Shown here: positions 46,380 to 58,775 of the stretch, one piece after another
Layout: each line of letters starts with the position of its first letter
Position numbering within the stretch: the first letter of the stretch is position 1
From: Diadophis punctatus similis
Taxonomy: Eukaryota > Chordata > Lepidosauria > Squamata > Dipsadidae
NCBI GenBank assembly: GCA_023053685.1
Contig: JALIGW010000005.1
Coordinates: forward strand, 28,632,501 to 28,696,500
Length of the DNA stretch: 64,000 nt
Direction: 5' to 3'
Notes under the pieces: generated by a model
Database searches by the model: none
Seen by the model: only the letters and a program-made list of their open reading frames with translations
Told to the model about the DNA's origin: nothing
Position numbers and translations under genes: made by a program

Positions 46380-47330
46380 CTTTTCCACTTCTCCAAATCT
46401 GTTTTAATTTGTTGCACCAATTTAGATAGGGCTCAGAATTTTGTTGTTTTTTTTTTCTCTTTCTTTTTGAAGATGGGAACCACATTAGCTTTTTCCCAGT
46501 TTCTCAGGTGGTCCCCGTGTCCCAAGATTTTTTTTTTAAGATGTGCAGTGGTTCTGAGATTTCATTTACCAGCTCCTTTAGGACTCTGGGACCTGGTGTT
46601 CTCTTACTGTTTTTGCTTATTTTAACTTTAGTTTACAGTCTGTTTTATTTTTTCCTTTCCAGTTATATTTCTGGTTAGTTGGGTTGCATTTCTTTTTTGC
46701 AAGAAGACATACAAAGAATGAGTTAAGCAACTCATGGCTTTCTCTGTGTTGCCTTCTCTCCTTAGTGGTCCAACTGTTTCCTTGATTTTTCTTCTTTTTT
46801 TTATGTATTGGAAGAATCTTTTATATTATCTTTCACTTTGTTGCAAGTCGTTGTTCATTCAAGGCTTTTGTTTCCTGATTTTTCTTTACAGATTCTTGCT
46901 ATCTGCTGATATTCTGCTTTAGTTATGTGTCCCTGTTTCCATTTTTGTATCTGTCCTTCATTCATTCAATTTGTCAGTGAGGTCTTTGTGCAGCCATGCT
47001 GGTGTTTCTTGGATTTCTGGTTTTTTTTTCCTGATTGCTTTTGTGCAATTGGCTTTTATGATCAAGTTTTTTCAGAGTTTACAAAGCTTCTTGAGTTGCT
47101 TCTTTCCTTTAGGACTTTCATCCAAGGAATCTTTCTCAAGTTTCTCTTGAGTTTATTAAGGTCAGCTTTATTTTAAAATCTAAGACTTTAGTGTGTTCAA
47201 TTGTGTTGAATCGTTTTGTTATGTTAATGATGCAGTTTCAAATCCTTCTACAACTTCTTCTTTGTTTGTAAGTATTAAGTCAAGTATGGACTTAATTATC
47301 TCCTCTAGTTCTCTTCTCTACCTTTTGGAC
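46380..47330 (-). mobile_element. Degenerate CR1-like LINE fragment inside the LTR element, antisense
   Basis: In minus-strand order (47330 to 46380) the CR1 ORF2 pattern appears: LDLILTNKEEVVEGFET, ADLNKLREKLRKIPW-like, CKEKSGNKSL-like, then RVLKELVNEISEPLHILKK with SWDTG and GKK blocks corresponding to the CR1 RT start. Multiple stops and frameshifts. Confidence 0.7.
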
Positions 47331-47559
47331 AACAAAATTGTCAGTAAGGTTGGTTATTAACATATTTTATTTCTCACTTGGTGCAAAATTAGTTTTCAAA
47401 GTTTCCATGCCTTTAATTTCTGTGTCTGCCATAATATTTATATTTAGCACTTCCAGTATCAAAATCAATAGCATCCTTTTCTTGTGCCTTTTTTTATGTA
47501 TTTAAAATCATTCTCATTTTGTTTTTAATCTGTCTCTTAGAAATAGCTTAAGAGAGCTG

Positions 47560-48080
47560 AATGTATAAATTCATTTAGGAACCTTTTAGTTTGCTGCCAT
47601 TATTGAAGTATATATTTTATAGTCAGCATTCAGTGAAGAGATGGGCCTATAGTTTTATCTGCATTAAATCTGAATCTTATTTTGGAATCAAAGTAATATT
47701 TGCTCCCATTCAGGAATGTGGTACCTTTACATCAATCAATACCTCAGTATGTAAAATCTTTGTAAAATTCTGCCACTGGCCCACCTGGTCCTGGTGTTTG
47801 GTTGTTCTTTTGTCTCTTGATCTGCTTCTGATAATTCCATCATTGATATTCATTCATTTAATAGTTTTTGTCCTTTTCTGGTACTTTAGGCAATTCCATC
47901 TTTTTTTCAAATATTCTTTAATTTTATTTTCTGAAACTTCTTGCTCATACAGCTTTTCATAATATTGAATTATTTTTGTTTATCCTCATTTGGTAGTATA
48001 GAGTTTCTTTCTCATCTACCAGCCTATGTGTCAAAGTCTTCTCTTTCTCTGTTTTGATTTGTGTAAGTTCTGTTTAGCGT
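47560..48080 (-). mobile_element. Degenerate L1-like LINE RT fragment inside the LTR element, antisense
   Basis: In minus-strand order: IIQYYEKLYEQEVSENKIK, a degenerate TPGPDG-like region (CACCAGGACCAGGTGGGCC) with ILQRFY-like sequence after it, and NYRPISSLNADYKIYTSIMA. The last is the canonical L1-clade RT motif. Frameshifted and not functional. Confidence 0.72.
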
Positions 48081-50710
48081 TTACAGAGCACAGGACCTTC
48101 TGTTAGGGAAGGAGGAAGAATGTCTGTGTGTGTGTGTGTGTGTGTGTGATTGAAGGGTGGGAAAGCAAATTTTGTTGTTGTTGTTGTCGTTTTTATGTGC
48201 ACATCCCAAAAGCAAACCCCAGAATTTTCAGTTCTAAATGTGAAGCCCGTGAGTGTGGAGGTCCTAGTACTAGCTGTATAGGGGCGGCTAGTCCTCGCAG
48301 ATCCCCTTTTTGGATCTGATAAACCTAGAGAGATTCCCTACAGGAAGGGGGCCTTACTTCTACGAGGGAATCGGAAGTCCTTCCCAGAGTTTTTTTTCTC
48401 TGAAACTGTTGAGCGTGCCACTAGCTAAGCCAAAGTGAACCTTACATTTAAAGGATCATGGGAAGCTCTAGTTCGAGGGTGGTGGAAACCCGTGTGTGGG
48501 CTTGGAACCTGGGACGCCAGGAAATTATCTGTATGACAGGAATGTGCAAAAGTAAAAGCAGGAAACTTGTGTAGAAAATGGGCTTTGCTGAGGGATGACA
48601 CAGAGAAACAAAACAAAACAAAACAGCCAATTTGGCTAAATAAAGGTACTTAAGAAAACAGAAAAGGAAAAATGTTGAGGTGTTTGTTGTTTCTTCTCTC
48701 TCTCTTTTCTTCTCTCTCTCTTATATGTAACCACGTGGTTTGTTTGTTAAGACTTGTGCCTTCCTAATTTAACTGAGATTTATGGCAGGAAGGACTTGTG
48801 TGTGTGTCCTGTCATCCTCTTTGTCCATGTTTTTGTGTCTGTGTACGTCTTTGTCTTGTCTTGTGCGCACTCGAGGTAATTGCAACTGTAAAATATCTCT
48901 GTTTCCTAGAGATATGAATTTCAAATTGTTAGAAAATTAAAAGCACTGAAAAGAAAGGAAAATGTCTTTGCCCAGTTAGGACTGGCCAACCTGATCTGGG
49001 ACAAGGAACAGAGTTCAATTTTCCTATTCCTCTCGGTGTTTTTAAGAAAAGCCAAAATTTAAGGGACAATGTTTTAAGTTAATTTACAGGAAAATTTCAT
49101 TTTTACATTTACTGTATGTACATGCAAACAGTTTTAATATTGCTCTTCTGTGATGTTTAATGGATGCCAATTCTCTGCTAAGATGGAAATGTCTGTTCAT
49201 TTTTTTCCCCTGGTGATGTCTCCATTTTGTTATAATTGATTTAACTGCGATACTGATGTGTTGATTGTTTTCCTCAAACCCTGCCTGCAAGCTATCTACC
49301 CCCCCCCCCAAATCTCTAATCCTTTTACAATGCCTCTCGTGGTAGAATTACCAGCAAAAGGGGGAAGGGACCCTGTTCTTATGTCTTTCAGCCCTGCACA
49401 CATGATCCTGAAGCCTATGGAAGCAGAGCAAATGGGCTCAGACACTGCCTCCAGTAAAGACATTCCATCCATTTGAGCCAGAAGTGGGTTTGAATCTAGT
49501 CCTATAGTCATCACAGCAACCAGAGTGGAGCAGATCTTTCCAAGCCTGACTGACCAGCCTTACCACCAAAACCTAAGGCCACCCAGCAGACATGAATGAA
49601 AGGACCCTGAGATGGACAAATAAAGACCAAACATCTATTTTCAATCCCCAGCAGACAGCTGAAAAGACTAGGGGGGAGGGGGGAACTTCATTGTAAAGTT
49701 TTTCTTTCTTTCTTTGCTTCAGTCACAGAAATTCATTGTAAAGTTTTTCTTTCTTTCTTTGCTTCAGTCACAGAAATTCATTGTAACGTTTCTCTTTCTT
49801 GTCTCATCTATATTGTAATCAGTTTAATGTACTCATGTAAGAATTGTATTGGGAGTGGTTACCACAGTGAGTTCTGTACACTTTAGATTTCTGTCTAGTG
49901 GGAGGTAAATTTGTAGCTGCATACACAAACACACAGAGACACGCCATTCAGAATTAGACTGAGGTTATCCCTTTTTCACCTACCCCCACCCAAAGCTGCT
50001 TTTAGCTTGCTGGTTTTTTTTGTTGTTGTTGTTGTTTTGACTCCTGCTTTGTGGCATTAAAGCCCAGGCAGTCATATCTCCCTGCTAATTCCATGGGGGA
50101 AGGGGACAGGTCCCCTCAGGCAATTTCCCCACTTGAAGAGCTAGCAGAAAGGATCTTCGAAAACCCAAGGCCTGACTGCTGCCCAGTAAAGCAGGGTATT
50201 TTGCACTGGTGGTCTCAGGAGTAAGAGTCCCAGGGCTCATTCTAAAAAAAAAAAGAAAAGCCTAGATTGCACACTGGCTAATTTCAATTTGGACTCACAA
50301 ATCCTAGATGCACTAAAGTAAGAGCTAGGGCAGATTCAAGAACCATCCCTTGGAAATGGGCAGCCTGTGATTTCAAGGTAAACCATGGCTGTGGGAATAT
50401 TGTGGGGCCTGTGCTTGCTTGAAACCTGTCTGGGAGCTCATCGAAAGTGTTATCAAACCTCTGAACATAATTGGCATGGAAAATTGGATACTGTAAATTT
50501 ATTTCCAGAACTTTTGCCCTGGCCATTGACCATCATGATTGAAAGCTCTCCTTTTGGGAGCCACTGAAGTAATCCTTCTGCTGCCTCTTTCAACTGCCTC
50601 TTTCAACGTCTTTCCCTCTGCATCAGAGAAAATTGAAAGCACCCATAAAATCTCCCTGACCTGATCAATTTGAAGTTTGTGTCAAAACATGTGTTGCACT
50701 CACATGTTTT
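48081..50710 (+). other. Unassigned interior of the LTR element
   Basis: No frame over 85 codons and no retroviral motif seen. Contains a TG run (48123-48148), a CT- and TGT-rich leader-like stretch (48700-48880) and a 45-bp tandem repeat (49687-49795). A short plus-strand frame at 50385-50567 begins with a hydrophobic, signal-like MAVGILWGLCLLETCLG. It could be a chance frame or an envelope remnant; I make no call. Confidence 0.5.
49687..49795 (+). repeat. 45-bp tandem repeat, about 2.4 units
   Basis: The unit starts TTCATTGTAAAGTTTTTCTT and ends CTTCAGTCACAGAAA. Two units are identical by eye and a third partial unit has substitutions (TTCATTGTAACGTTTCTC). Confidence 0.9.
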
Positions 50711-50727
50711 GGAAAAAAAATGAGGGA
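50711..50727 (+). other. Polypurine tract before the 3' LTR
   Basis: GGAAAAAAAATGAGGGA, purine apart from one T, ends one base before the 3' LTR start. Expected position for plus-strand priming. Confidence 0.8.
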
Positions 50728-50728
50728 T

Positions 50729-51273
50729 TGTAGGAAGTTAGCACCCACCCCTCTCCTAGGAAATGAGATATCCTAGGAGATATTAAAATGTAGGAAATAT
50801 TCTGTGGAACATATCTGGAAACATGCTTTTAAACAAACAAAAGACTCCTCTTGGAAACCCCCACCCCTGCTAAGCTCACATATTCCTCTCACCTGGCTGA
50901 AAGTCTTTTGCATGACAAAATCACAATAGGATTTGCCCAAGGCCCTTTCATTCAGCCAAAGCTGGATTAGACAAAAGCCAAGAGCCACCCCAGCATGCCC
51001 CTGGGGGGTCTGAGAGCCAATGGGATACATTTCTATACAGGAAAAGGAAATCTAAGAGGTGGGACCCAACTTACACTATAAAAACCAGGAACTCAATATA
51101 TCTCCTTCTCTTTTTTCTCTTCACCACACAACCATGTAAGTTACCTTTTCTGTACAGGGGCTCCTGCCATGTGCTCCTGTCCACCATTAAACCTTCTTTC
51201 CAAGCAACCTTCATGAATCCAGTGTCTTTTTCCCCACTTGGAACTGAACCTAAAAGGATATTTCCTTATAACA
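50729..51273 (+). repeat. 3' LTR
   Basis: 545 bp; no difference from the 5' LTR found on base-by-base reading. Followed by the AGTC target duplication. Confidence 0.95.
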
Positions 51274-51277
51274 AGTC

Positions 51278-52980
51278 CATAAAGAGATAGACTGAAGGAT
51301 CTCTCTGAGCATCCAGTAATTTGGTTGCTTTAGCAACACTAACCCTGTCATTGGTGGCACAAACGTTCTGTTTGTAAGAAGTCACTATAGCTTTTACATT
51401 ACTTTTCTTAAACTCTATTACAAATCTAAGTTTGTCACAAAATCCCAGTATTTTGGATGATTTTATTAGGCTTAAAGATAGGCATTTTGGATTATCTACA
51501 TCTATTCTCACAAAAATTCTGCAGCATCCTACATTACTTTTTGTAAAAAAAAGAAAAAGCTAACAATGATACAGAACATTGTAATGTCATACAGAAGATA
51601 TGGTTGCACATTATTAAAAATTACAAAGCTTTTGAGAAAGATAGATAGATACCAAGTGCAACTGCAGTCTTCAAATGCAGCTATTTATATTTTTGTTAGA
51701 TATACTCTTTCCAATGAAATTTTACTGAGTTCCTCTAAATTACTGTCATCCTTATATTTAGATTTGCTTTTGTATCAAAGGCATATTTTATATATTCATT
51801 AAGAAAGTTTACCATTGAAAACGTAAGTCACGTATGGAGGCCTGTTTGGCTGCTGAATAACTTGGTCAGCCTGTGAAGATGACCATGAACACAATTTGCT
51901 CCTCAATTCTCCTTCCCCATTCCCCTCTCTGCCCCTGCCCCCCTCCCCAGCCATAATTCGTTGTAAGATGCAGATTGGATACAAGTTAAGACAGTCTGAA
52001 ATAATGGTTGGCATTCCTATGCATCCAGATAACCAGCCATTTGCATCTGAGGTAAGAGGAAGATTTTAGCAGCAACAATAGATTTGATGAAAAGTCCTGG
52101 GGTGGGAGCAAGTGAGAAAAGCTACTCTATCACCTGTTATGCTTTTTGTTTTTTTGTTGTTATTGCCTGATGTAAAAAAAAAACAGGAAAACAGAGAAGT
52201 TTTCTCTCACACTACTAATGAGTGTCAAAGGAAGAATGTAGCCTTTTTTTTCTACCTGAAGGGGTTGAGGGCATAACAATTATAAAAAATCCACATATAA
52301 TAGGCTCTTTTTGCTAACTATTCCATCCCTTTTCTTCCAGAAGAGCACCTTTTTAAAACTCTCCATCACATAAATCCAACTGCTTGGAGGTTATAATTTT
52401 TCAGTTTCAAGCAGATTAATCCCTTCTCCTTCTCCTTCTCCAGTAGCTCTTTCTCATCCCTCCCCTTCTTTGTCAATGCTTGAAAAGGAGACAGATGACA
52501 TGCCTGATGAAACAGCATACTGAGTAAATGACCCTAGAAGCAAGTAGTATGTGAAACCACTGGCAATTTGCTTATTTTTTAAAAAAATGTTGTCCTCATT
52601 GGCTTCAGAAAATAAATCAGGATAATAAAGAGGTGGATAAAGTAAATGGATGCAGTAAGCTGCCCACAGTTGTCTTGGACAGTGAGCTGTGTGGATGACT
52701 GACTGACTGACTGAATGAATGAATGAATGATAAACAAACAAACAAAACTTATTAGTAGAACAGTCCTTTTGAATATTGTGCTATCTCAATTGTTCCTTGC
52801 TGTCAATTAGAAGTCATCTAGATTTTTCCAGCCCAAATCCTACATCCCTATTAAAGGCATGTCAGGACAACCAAGCAAATCTACACCCCCCCCCCCGTCA
52901 CTCATCCAGTACTTTATGGCAGGCATGAGTGACCTGGACTGCTAATGTCATAAATGGGCCCAAATGCTTCTTTTGTGGTT
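51278..52980. other. Intergenic, nothing recognised
   Basis: AT-rich flank of the LTR element. Contains only short simple repeats: GACT/GAAT runs at 52693-52730 and a C run near 52890. Confidence 0.55.
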
Positions 52981-52984
52981 TTCC

Positions 52985-53200
52985 ATGGCTTCTCTGACTA
53001 GGCTTTGGAAGACTGACAGTCCCAATCATGAGTTCCTGCAGTTTTCCTGGTAAGATGTTTGGAAACGATTTGCCATTGTTTTCTTCCTAGAGCTGAGAGG
53101 AAGTAACTATCCAAGGTCACCAAGCAGCTCTTGTGCTTTACATGGGACTAGAACTCACAGTCTTGCAGTTTCTAGCCATGTGTCTTAATCACTTACTAAG
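52985..53200 (-). repeat. Sauria-type SINE, antisense
   Basis: Plus strand: GATTTGCCATTGTTTTCTTC, GAGCTGAGAGGAAGTAAC, CCAAGGTCACCAAGCAGCTC and GGGACTAGAACTCACAGTCT. Read backwards this is the Sauria SINE body to head, ending in the ACTAGC..TAACCAC-type head region near 53195. Diverged. Confidence 0.7.
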
Positions 53201-54680
53201 TTTTCAAACAAAAATAACTAAAACTCCCCTCCCCACAATATATTCTGATGCATTTAGTGGCTCTAGAACATTCAGTATAATTCTTAACCATCAAAATTTT
53301 GCCCTTCGCTATTTGGCTTGCACTTCCTGCTAGCCAAAATATGATTTGATTGCGTTTGTCATAGCATGTTGTATGAACCCAGCAATTTGTGGCTTAGTAT
53401 TATGAATTCAAATTGATAGCTTTTTTCAGCTCATAATCAGTCTTCTTTTGTTTGTGTCCTCAACACATGGTCACAGTTCATAAATCTTTCATTCAGCAAT
53501 TCACATTTTAAGGGAATTTGGCCATGGGTAATGGAACACAGCTCATTAGTGACAATTCCACATCACATGCTTTTTCGCTTAATAGCACAAAGAGCAATGC
53601 AGCATGTAAGACACTTGGTGAGTCAGGCATCAAGCAATACCTCTGAATTGCTAGAAGTTGCTAAACTGAATCTCCCAAGAATCTGAGTCACTATGATCAA
53701 CGGTGGAAGATGCTAAAGGTGTAGTTTCACAAAATCTAGATTTCTACAATTCTTCCATGAAGATGTATACATCCATGGGCATTCTAGATTTCAGTTATAG
53801 TAGAAATTATGTCTGAATAAATTCCATATTATTGATTAAATACATACAGGAATCTTAGTTCATTAAATTAACATATTTTGCTGGTATTGAGAATGGCATT
53901 ATAGATGTTGAGCACTAACAGATTAAGTCCCAATTAAAACTCCCTTTAAAAAGTGAATTCCTTTATATGTGAAATTGAATAAATGAATTTCTTAGTGCTT
54001 AGCATAATATTTCAATAACAACGTGAAACTTTTATACCTACACTTATTAATATTCATAGAGTTTGGTGCTCATTAAATGTAATAATGGATTTTTTTACTA
54101 AGTAGAATAATTGTGCATACACTTTTATACCATAGCCATTAAACCTACCCTTTAAACCAATACCAGTAATTTGTAGCTACTTCTGTTCATCTCAAATAAG
54201 ATAAACTTCCCCATAACAATACAGGGCAATCCCTAGGGCTCAGTTCCTGTCCATTTAATATGTATACATTTTTCTACATATGAAAATGCTTGAAGGTTAC
54301 CATGCCAACTAGGCTTCTAAGACTTTCAATTATCTAGCATAAAAGTTAGTACTTAAACAGTGAGACAGACTTGAGTTCTGAACTTAGGCTGCTGAATAAT
54401 GCAAGTTTTTTTTTATTTGCCCTTTGAATAAGTGGAGATTTGATAAAGCCCTTAAAATGTTTTCATTATCACATTTTCAAGTTATATGACTTGAATATAT
54501 GCTCAAGCCCTTTTTACAGAAGAAGAAAAATTGAAGCTGAAAGAATAAGGTAATATAAAATCTCCCATAAAACAATCATGATCGAGCTTCCTACAACTTG
54601 ACTTGTAACTGTCTGTACTTCTGAGTTTTCTTGGTAAGACTAAGGGAGGGGGATCTTAATTGCTTTTTCAAGGATTTAAT
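53201..54680. other. Intergenic, nothing recognised
   Basis: AT-rich with no frame or repeat that I can assign. Confidence 0.5.
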
Positions 54681-54689
54681 TCTGACACT

Positions 54690-55260
54690 GACATCTTCGC
54701 TAATATGGTAGCATGATTGATGGATTTGTTTTCGGCTCCTAGCAACCACACAAATAGATGCAGCAGCATATCTGCACTTTATTCATCTCTTCCCTAAATT
54801 ATTCATCCCAACCTTTCATGTGGATACTAAATAGCATGGGTGAATCAACCAAACATGAGATACTTCCCATCCATCCGTCATGACAACTGATTGCAACATC
54901 CTACTCAGGGATAGATAAGCGTCTGCTGAGCAGTGCCCATTACTCCTGATCCTTGTTGGTGATCTGCAAGGGTACCATGGTTGATGGTATCGAATCTACC
55001 AAGATGGTATTGAATACGCCTAACTAGATCTGGATAAAGACCATCTACTCAGAAAGGTCAATGCTGTTTCTGTTCCATATCCAGGCCTGATCTTCAATTG
55101 GAAGGAATTTAGATCATCCTTCGTTAAAAAAAAGGGGGGGAGAGATGTTGGTGATCAATTGAAGTTATCCAATATGGCCAGATAGAGTGATGCGGCCTCT
55201 TCAAGAAAAGGCACACTACCATGTAATTTAAGGCATCTGGCATCATGTCCCCCCCCCCAC
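54690..55260 (-). mobile_element. L2-like LINE RT fragment, antisense
   Basis: On the minus strand 55120-54960 reads a DDLNSFQLKIRPGYGTETAL block and then, in another frame, RFDTINHG (plus strand ACCATGGTTGATGGTATCGA). These match the L2-type RT motifs GFRPGFGTETAL and AFDTIDHG. No open frame. Confidence 0.72.
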
Positions 55261-56140
55261 CCTTAGATAGGAATTAATTACCTTCTGAATTCAGCTATGC
55301 ACACATTTTTTGACTTCCCGAATGATTTAGGTGAGACAGGGATACCCAGCATTTACAACTAGCAGTCTGAGAACAAGGCGTCTGGAGCTAAGGTTGAGGT
55401 GAAGAGGGGATTAATGCATTGTTCTGTCTTTTTACTGCAATGGCCTACCTACTGTCAGCCATCACATCTTCTTTCTCTTCATATGTTTCTATGGCTGTTT
55501 CGTTCACTTCCCATATCTTCCCCAGGCCACCTCTTTGTATTTCCAACATTGGCTGAAGTGTGCAGAGCATTTCTGCCAAGCCAAAATTGGTCACCCAGCA
55601 TCACCATCTACCATCACTAGCACCAGTATTGCTTCTGTTGAAAACTTACCATTGCACCCTTCTTCCAAGTCCAGACAGGAAGTCAAAACTTCCAACCCTT
55701 TCAGTTTCTTCCCAGATAACAGTTCTTCCAAGGAAAGAAATCTGTTCATCATTTCAAACACCACAGCTGATCAGCCTCATAGTGCTTCTACCCAGAGCCA
55801 TTCCAAACCTACAGCTTTGTCAGTCTTTGCTGTCCACATTGTCCAATTTCCAGACTCCTTGGCTTATTCCCTTTCACTGATTTCTCTCAGAACACCTCTT
55901 TTTGTAGGACACACATTTTGACCAATCTGCTCCTGTTGTCTCTATGGCATCTTCCATGTTTGCCAGATCTGAAATGGCAGCTATCACACTGCATTGTCAA
56001 CCACAACCTAAGGCTTTTCTCTTCAAATCCCTTTTAACATTCACACCCCTCCAACCTTTTCTCAATCTTTATTTCATAACAGTTGCCTCTCCCTGTCTTC
56101 CTAATTCTAATTCTAACACTACCACTGATGATGTTACCTA
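55261..56140. other. Unassigned C/T-rich stretch with overlapping short frames
   Basis: Plus-strand frames of 65-128 codons occur at 55399-56141 and overlap in different phases. They are rich in Ser, Thr, Pro and Leu and have no known domain. The end (CCACTGATGATGTTACCTAG at about 56120) is a word I associate with squamate LINE junctions, so this may be more retroelement. Not called as a gene. Confidence 0.4.
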
Positions 56141-56149
56141 GTTTGGGTA

Positions 56150-58456
56150 ATGAAACAAGAAAATACCCAAACTCAAAGAGAACCAAGGACCCCACATTTT
56201 AACCCTGAGCTACAAATACAAATGGGATAACCAATTACAACTTTAAAAAAGCCAACCATGATAACATAGACGCCAACCTCTCATCTCTTGATTGGCATAC
56301 ACTATTCTCTGCCTGTAATACTGCTGAAGACTACTACAATATCCTTTTGCTCGTAATCCAAAGAGTAATTAAATTATATGTACCACTAATAATCACCAAA
56401 ACCAAGAAAAATAAATTACCCATAAAAATAAGGAAGCTCCAATCCAAAAAAAGATCACTTTGGTGAAAAAATAAAACAGGCTACGTTGCTAACTTTAAAA
56501 GCTATTACAAAAATCTGTGTCACCAAATAAAGACCAAATGCACCAATTATCACATCAATCAAGAAGAAAACCTTCTGTGCACGAAGTCCACATGTACCTT
56601 CTATAACTTCGTAAACAACCAACTCAAAGACTCAAGATCCATCCCTCCCCTTAAAGGACCAAATGGTAAAGACTAACGATGAAACCATTAAAGCCAACCT
56701 CTTTAACACATTCTTTGGCTTAGTCTTTGTAAACAGCAATGGCTCATGCCCAATATTTCCTAGTCGTACCACAATTAACTTCAACAATCTAACACAAATT
56801 GATTTTACAGAAGATAATGTTAGAAAGGCATTACGCAACCTAAAACCATCTCTATCTATTGGACCTGATGGACTATGTGCATACTTCTTAAAAAAGCTCT
56901 CCACAACCTTGGCTGAACCTTTAAGCTTAATTTTTGAAAAATCCTTCAGGACTAGCTCCTTACCCAACCTATGGTCACTAGCCACAATCATCCCTATCTT
57001 CAAAAAAGGACATCCAAGTAACGTTGAAAATTACAGACCAATCTCTTTGTGTTGCGTCACTTGCAAAGTCATGGAATCAATCATAAACCAATCCATTACA
57101 CTCCACTTAGAAACTACCAACCTACTCTCCAACAAACAATTTGGTTTCAGAAAAAAATTATCCTGTAATCTACAACTCTTACACTGCAAAAACATATGGA
57201 CCACTCAACTTGATCAGGGTAAAACAATAGGGTAAAACAATTTACATAGACTTTTGTAAAGCCTTTGATTCAGTAGTACATGACAAACTACTTTGGAAAC
57301 TAAAATCCTATGGCATCTCTGGACCCCTACATGATTGGATAACTGCGTTCCTGTCTAACAGACAACAAGTGGTTAAAATAGGGAGTGCCCTATCGAATCC
57401 TGCTCCTGTCAACACTGGTGTCCCTCAAGGCAGTGTTCTAGGACCAACACTCTTCATACTCTACATAAACGATCTTTGTGATCATATTATAAGCAACTGC
57501 ATTCTCTTTGCTGACGATGTTAAACTATTTAACACCATCGACAACGCTACTACCCTTCAAAAAGACCTTGACCATGTAGCAGAATAGTCAAACAACTGGC
57601 AACTTCAAATCTCAACCAACAAATGCTCTGTCTTACACATTGGCAAAAAGAATCAGAATACAAAATACAAACTTGGAGGAAACGAACTTGTAGACAACCC
57701 TACTCTGTCAGAGACCTTGGAGTACTCATATCCAACAACCTAAGTGCTAGAGCCTATTGTAACAACATTGCCAAAAAGGCACTAAGAGTTGTTAACCTAA
57801 TCTTGCGTAGCTTCTTCTCTGGCAATATTACATTGCTAACCAGAGCATACAAAACATTTGTTAGACCAATTCTGGAATACAGTTCACCTGTCTAGAACCC
57901 GCACTACATATCAGACATTAATACAATTGAGAGAGTCCAGAAATATTTCACTAGAAGAGTCCTCCACTCCTCTACTCGCAACAGAATACCTGAAATATTG
58001 GGATTAGACAATTTATAACTATGTCGCCTCCGATCTGATCTAAATGTAGTTCATAAAATCATATATCAAAAAGTCCTTCCTGTCAATGATTACTTCAGCT
58101 TCAACCGCAACAATACACAAGCACATAATAGATTCAAACTGAATGTAAAGCGCTCCAAACTCGACTGCAGAAAATACGACTTCAGCAACAGAGTGATCAA
58201 TGCCTGGAATACACTACCTGATTCTGTGGTTTCTTCCCCAAACCCCCAAAACTTTAACCTTAGACTGTCTACAGTAGACCTCTCCCCATTCCTAAGAGGT
58301 CTGTAAGGGTGTGCATAAGCGCACCATTGTGCCTACTGTCCCTGTCCTATTGTCCTCTTGTCCTCTTTTATCGGTACTTTTTACTTATGTTATGTTTATA
58401 CAAACAACTACTATACTGTACATGCTTGACAAAATAAATAAATAAATAAATAAATT
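56150..58456 (+). mobile_element. L3-like CR1 LINE, 5'-truncated and frameshifted
   Basis: Pre-RT region from about 56270 (SLDWHTLFSACNTAEDYYN, KTKCTNYHINQEENLLCTKS, NFVNNQLKDSRSIPPLKGP). RT begins in the frame at 56663-57235: SIGPDGLCAYFLKK, TIIPIFKKGHPSNVENYRPI, then LSNKQFGFRKK. After a small duplication near 57220-57240 the frame changes and continues with YIDFCKAFDSVVHDKLLWKL, GVPQGSVLGPTLFILYINDL and the catalytic FADD at about 57508. Later RVINAWNTLPDSVV and a 3' end at TGCTTGACAAAATAAATAAA. Stops and frameshifts make it non-functional. Confidence 0.9.
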
Positions 58457-58775
58457 AAATAAGTGCTGGTAAAAAATACTGCCCTGAATAGGACAGAATC
58501 AATGTGTGATTCAGACACTTGGTCAATGGCACATAGAGGCATTCTGATAATTTGGATATTTTTCACGCATCTGAACTCAATAGTTCAGCTTTATGCCTGC
58601 TCCATTAGGCATAGTGAGATGTTTCTATATTGTACCTTACTCTTTCTCTGTAATGTGAGAATGACATACGGAAATCCTGTAAACGTCACTTTTAACTGAT
58701 ACAGAAAAAGTATCTAGTTTGGACAAAGAGTTCTAATCTAAAGTATCTGTTTGATATTACTTTAATCCCCTAATG

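Larger units (their letters stand above)
45378..51273 (+). mobile_element. LTR retrotransposon / endogenous retrovirus-like element, apparently non-autonomous
   Basis: Two 545-bp LTRs (45378-45922, 50729-51273), starting TGTAGG and ending AACA, read identical and are flanked by AGTC on both sides (45374-45377, 51274-51277). A primer-binding site follows the 5' LTR and a purine tract precedes the 3' LTR, so orientation is +. The 4.8 kb interior shows no gag, protease, RT, integrase or env frame. Instead 46.38-48.08 kb carries degenerate antisense CR1-like and L1-like coding, and 48.1-50.7 kb is unassigned. It would need enzymes from another element. It may derive from an endogenous retrovirus, but with no coding left I cannot name the genus. 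Confidence 0.9.

Noticed and set aside
50385..50567. Envelope-like signal peptide frame in the LTR element
   Set aside because: Only 60 codons, no disulfide, cleavage or fusion features; a chance hydrophobic start is as likely.
56663..57235. 190-codon frame as a host gene
   Set aside because: Reverse transcriptase motifs of a CR1-type LINE with a frameshift at its end.
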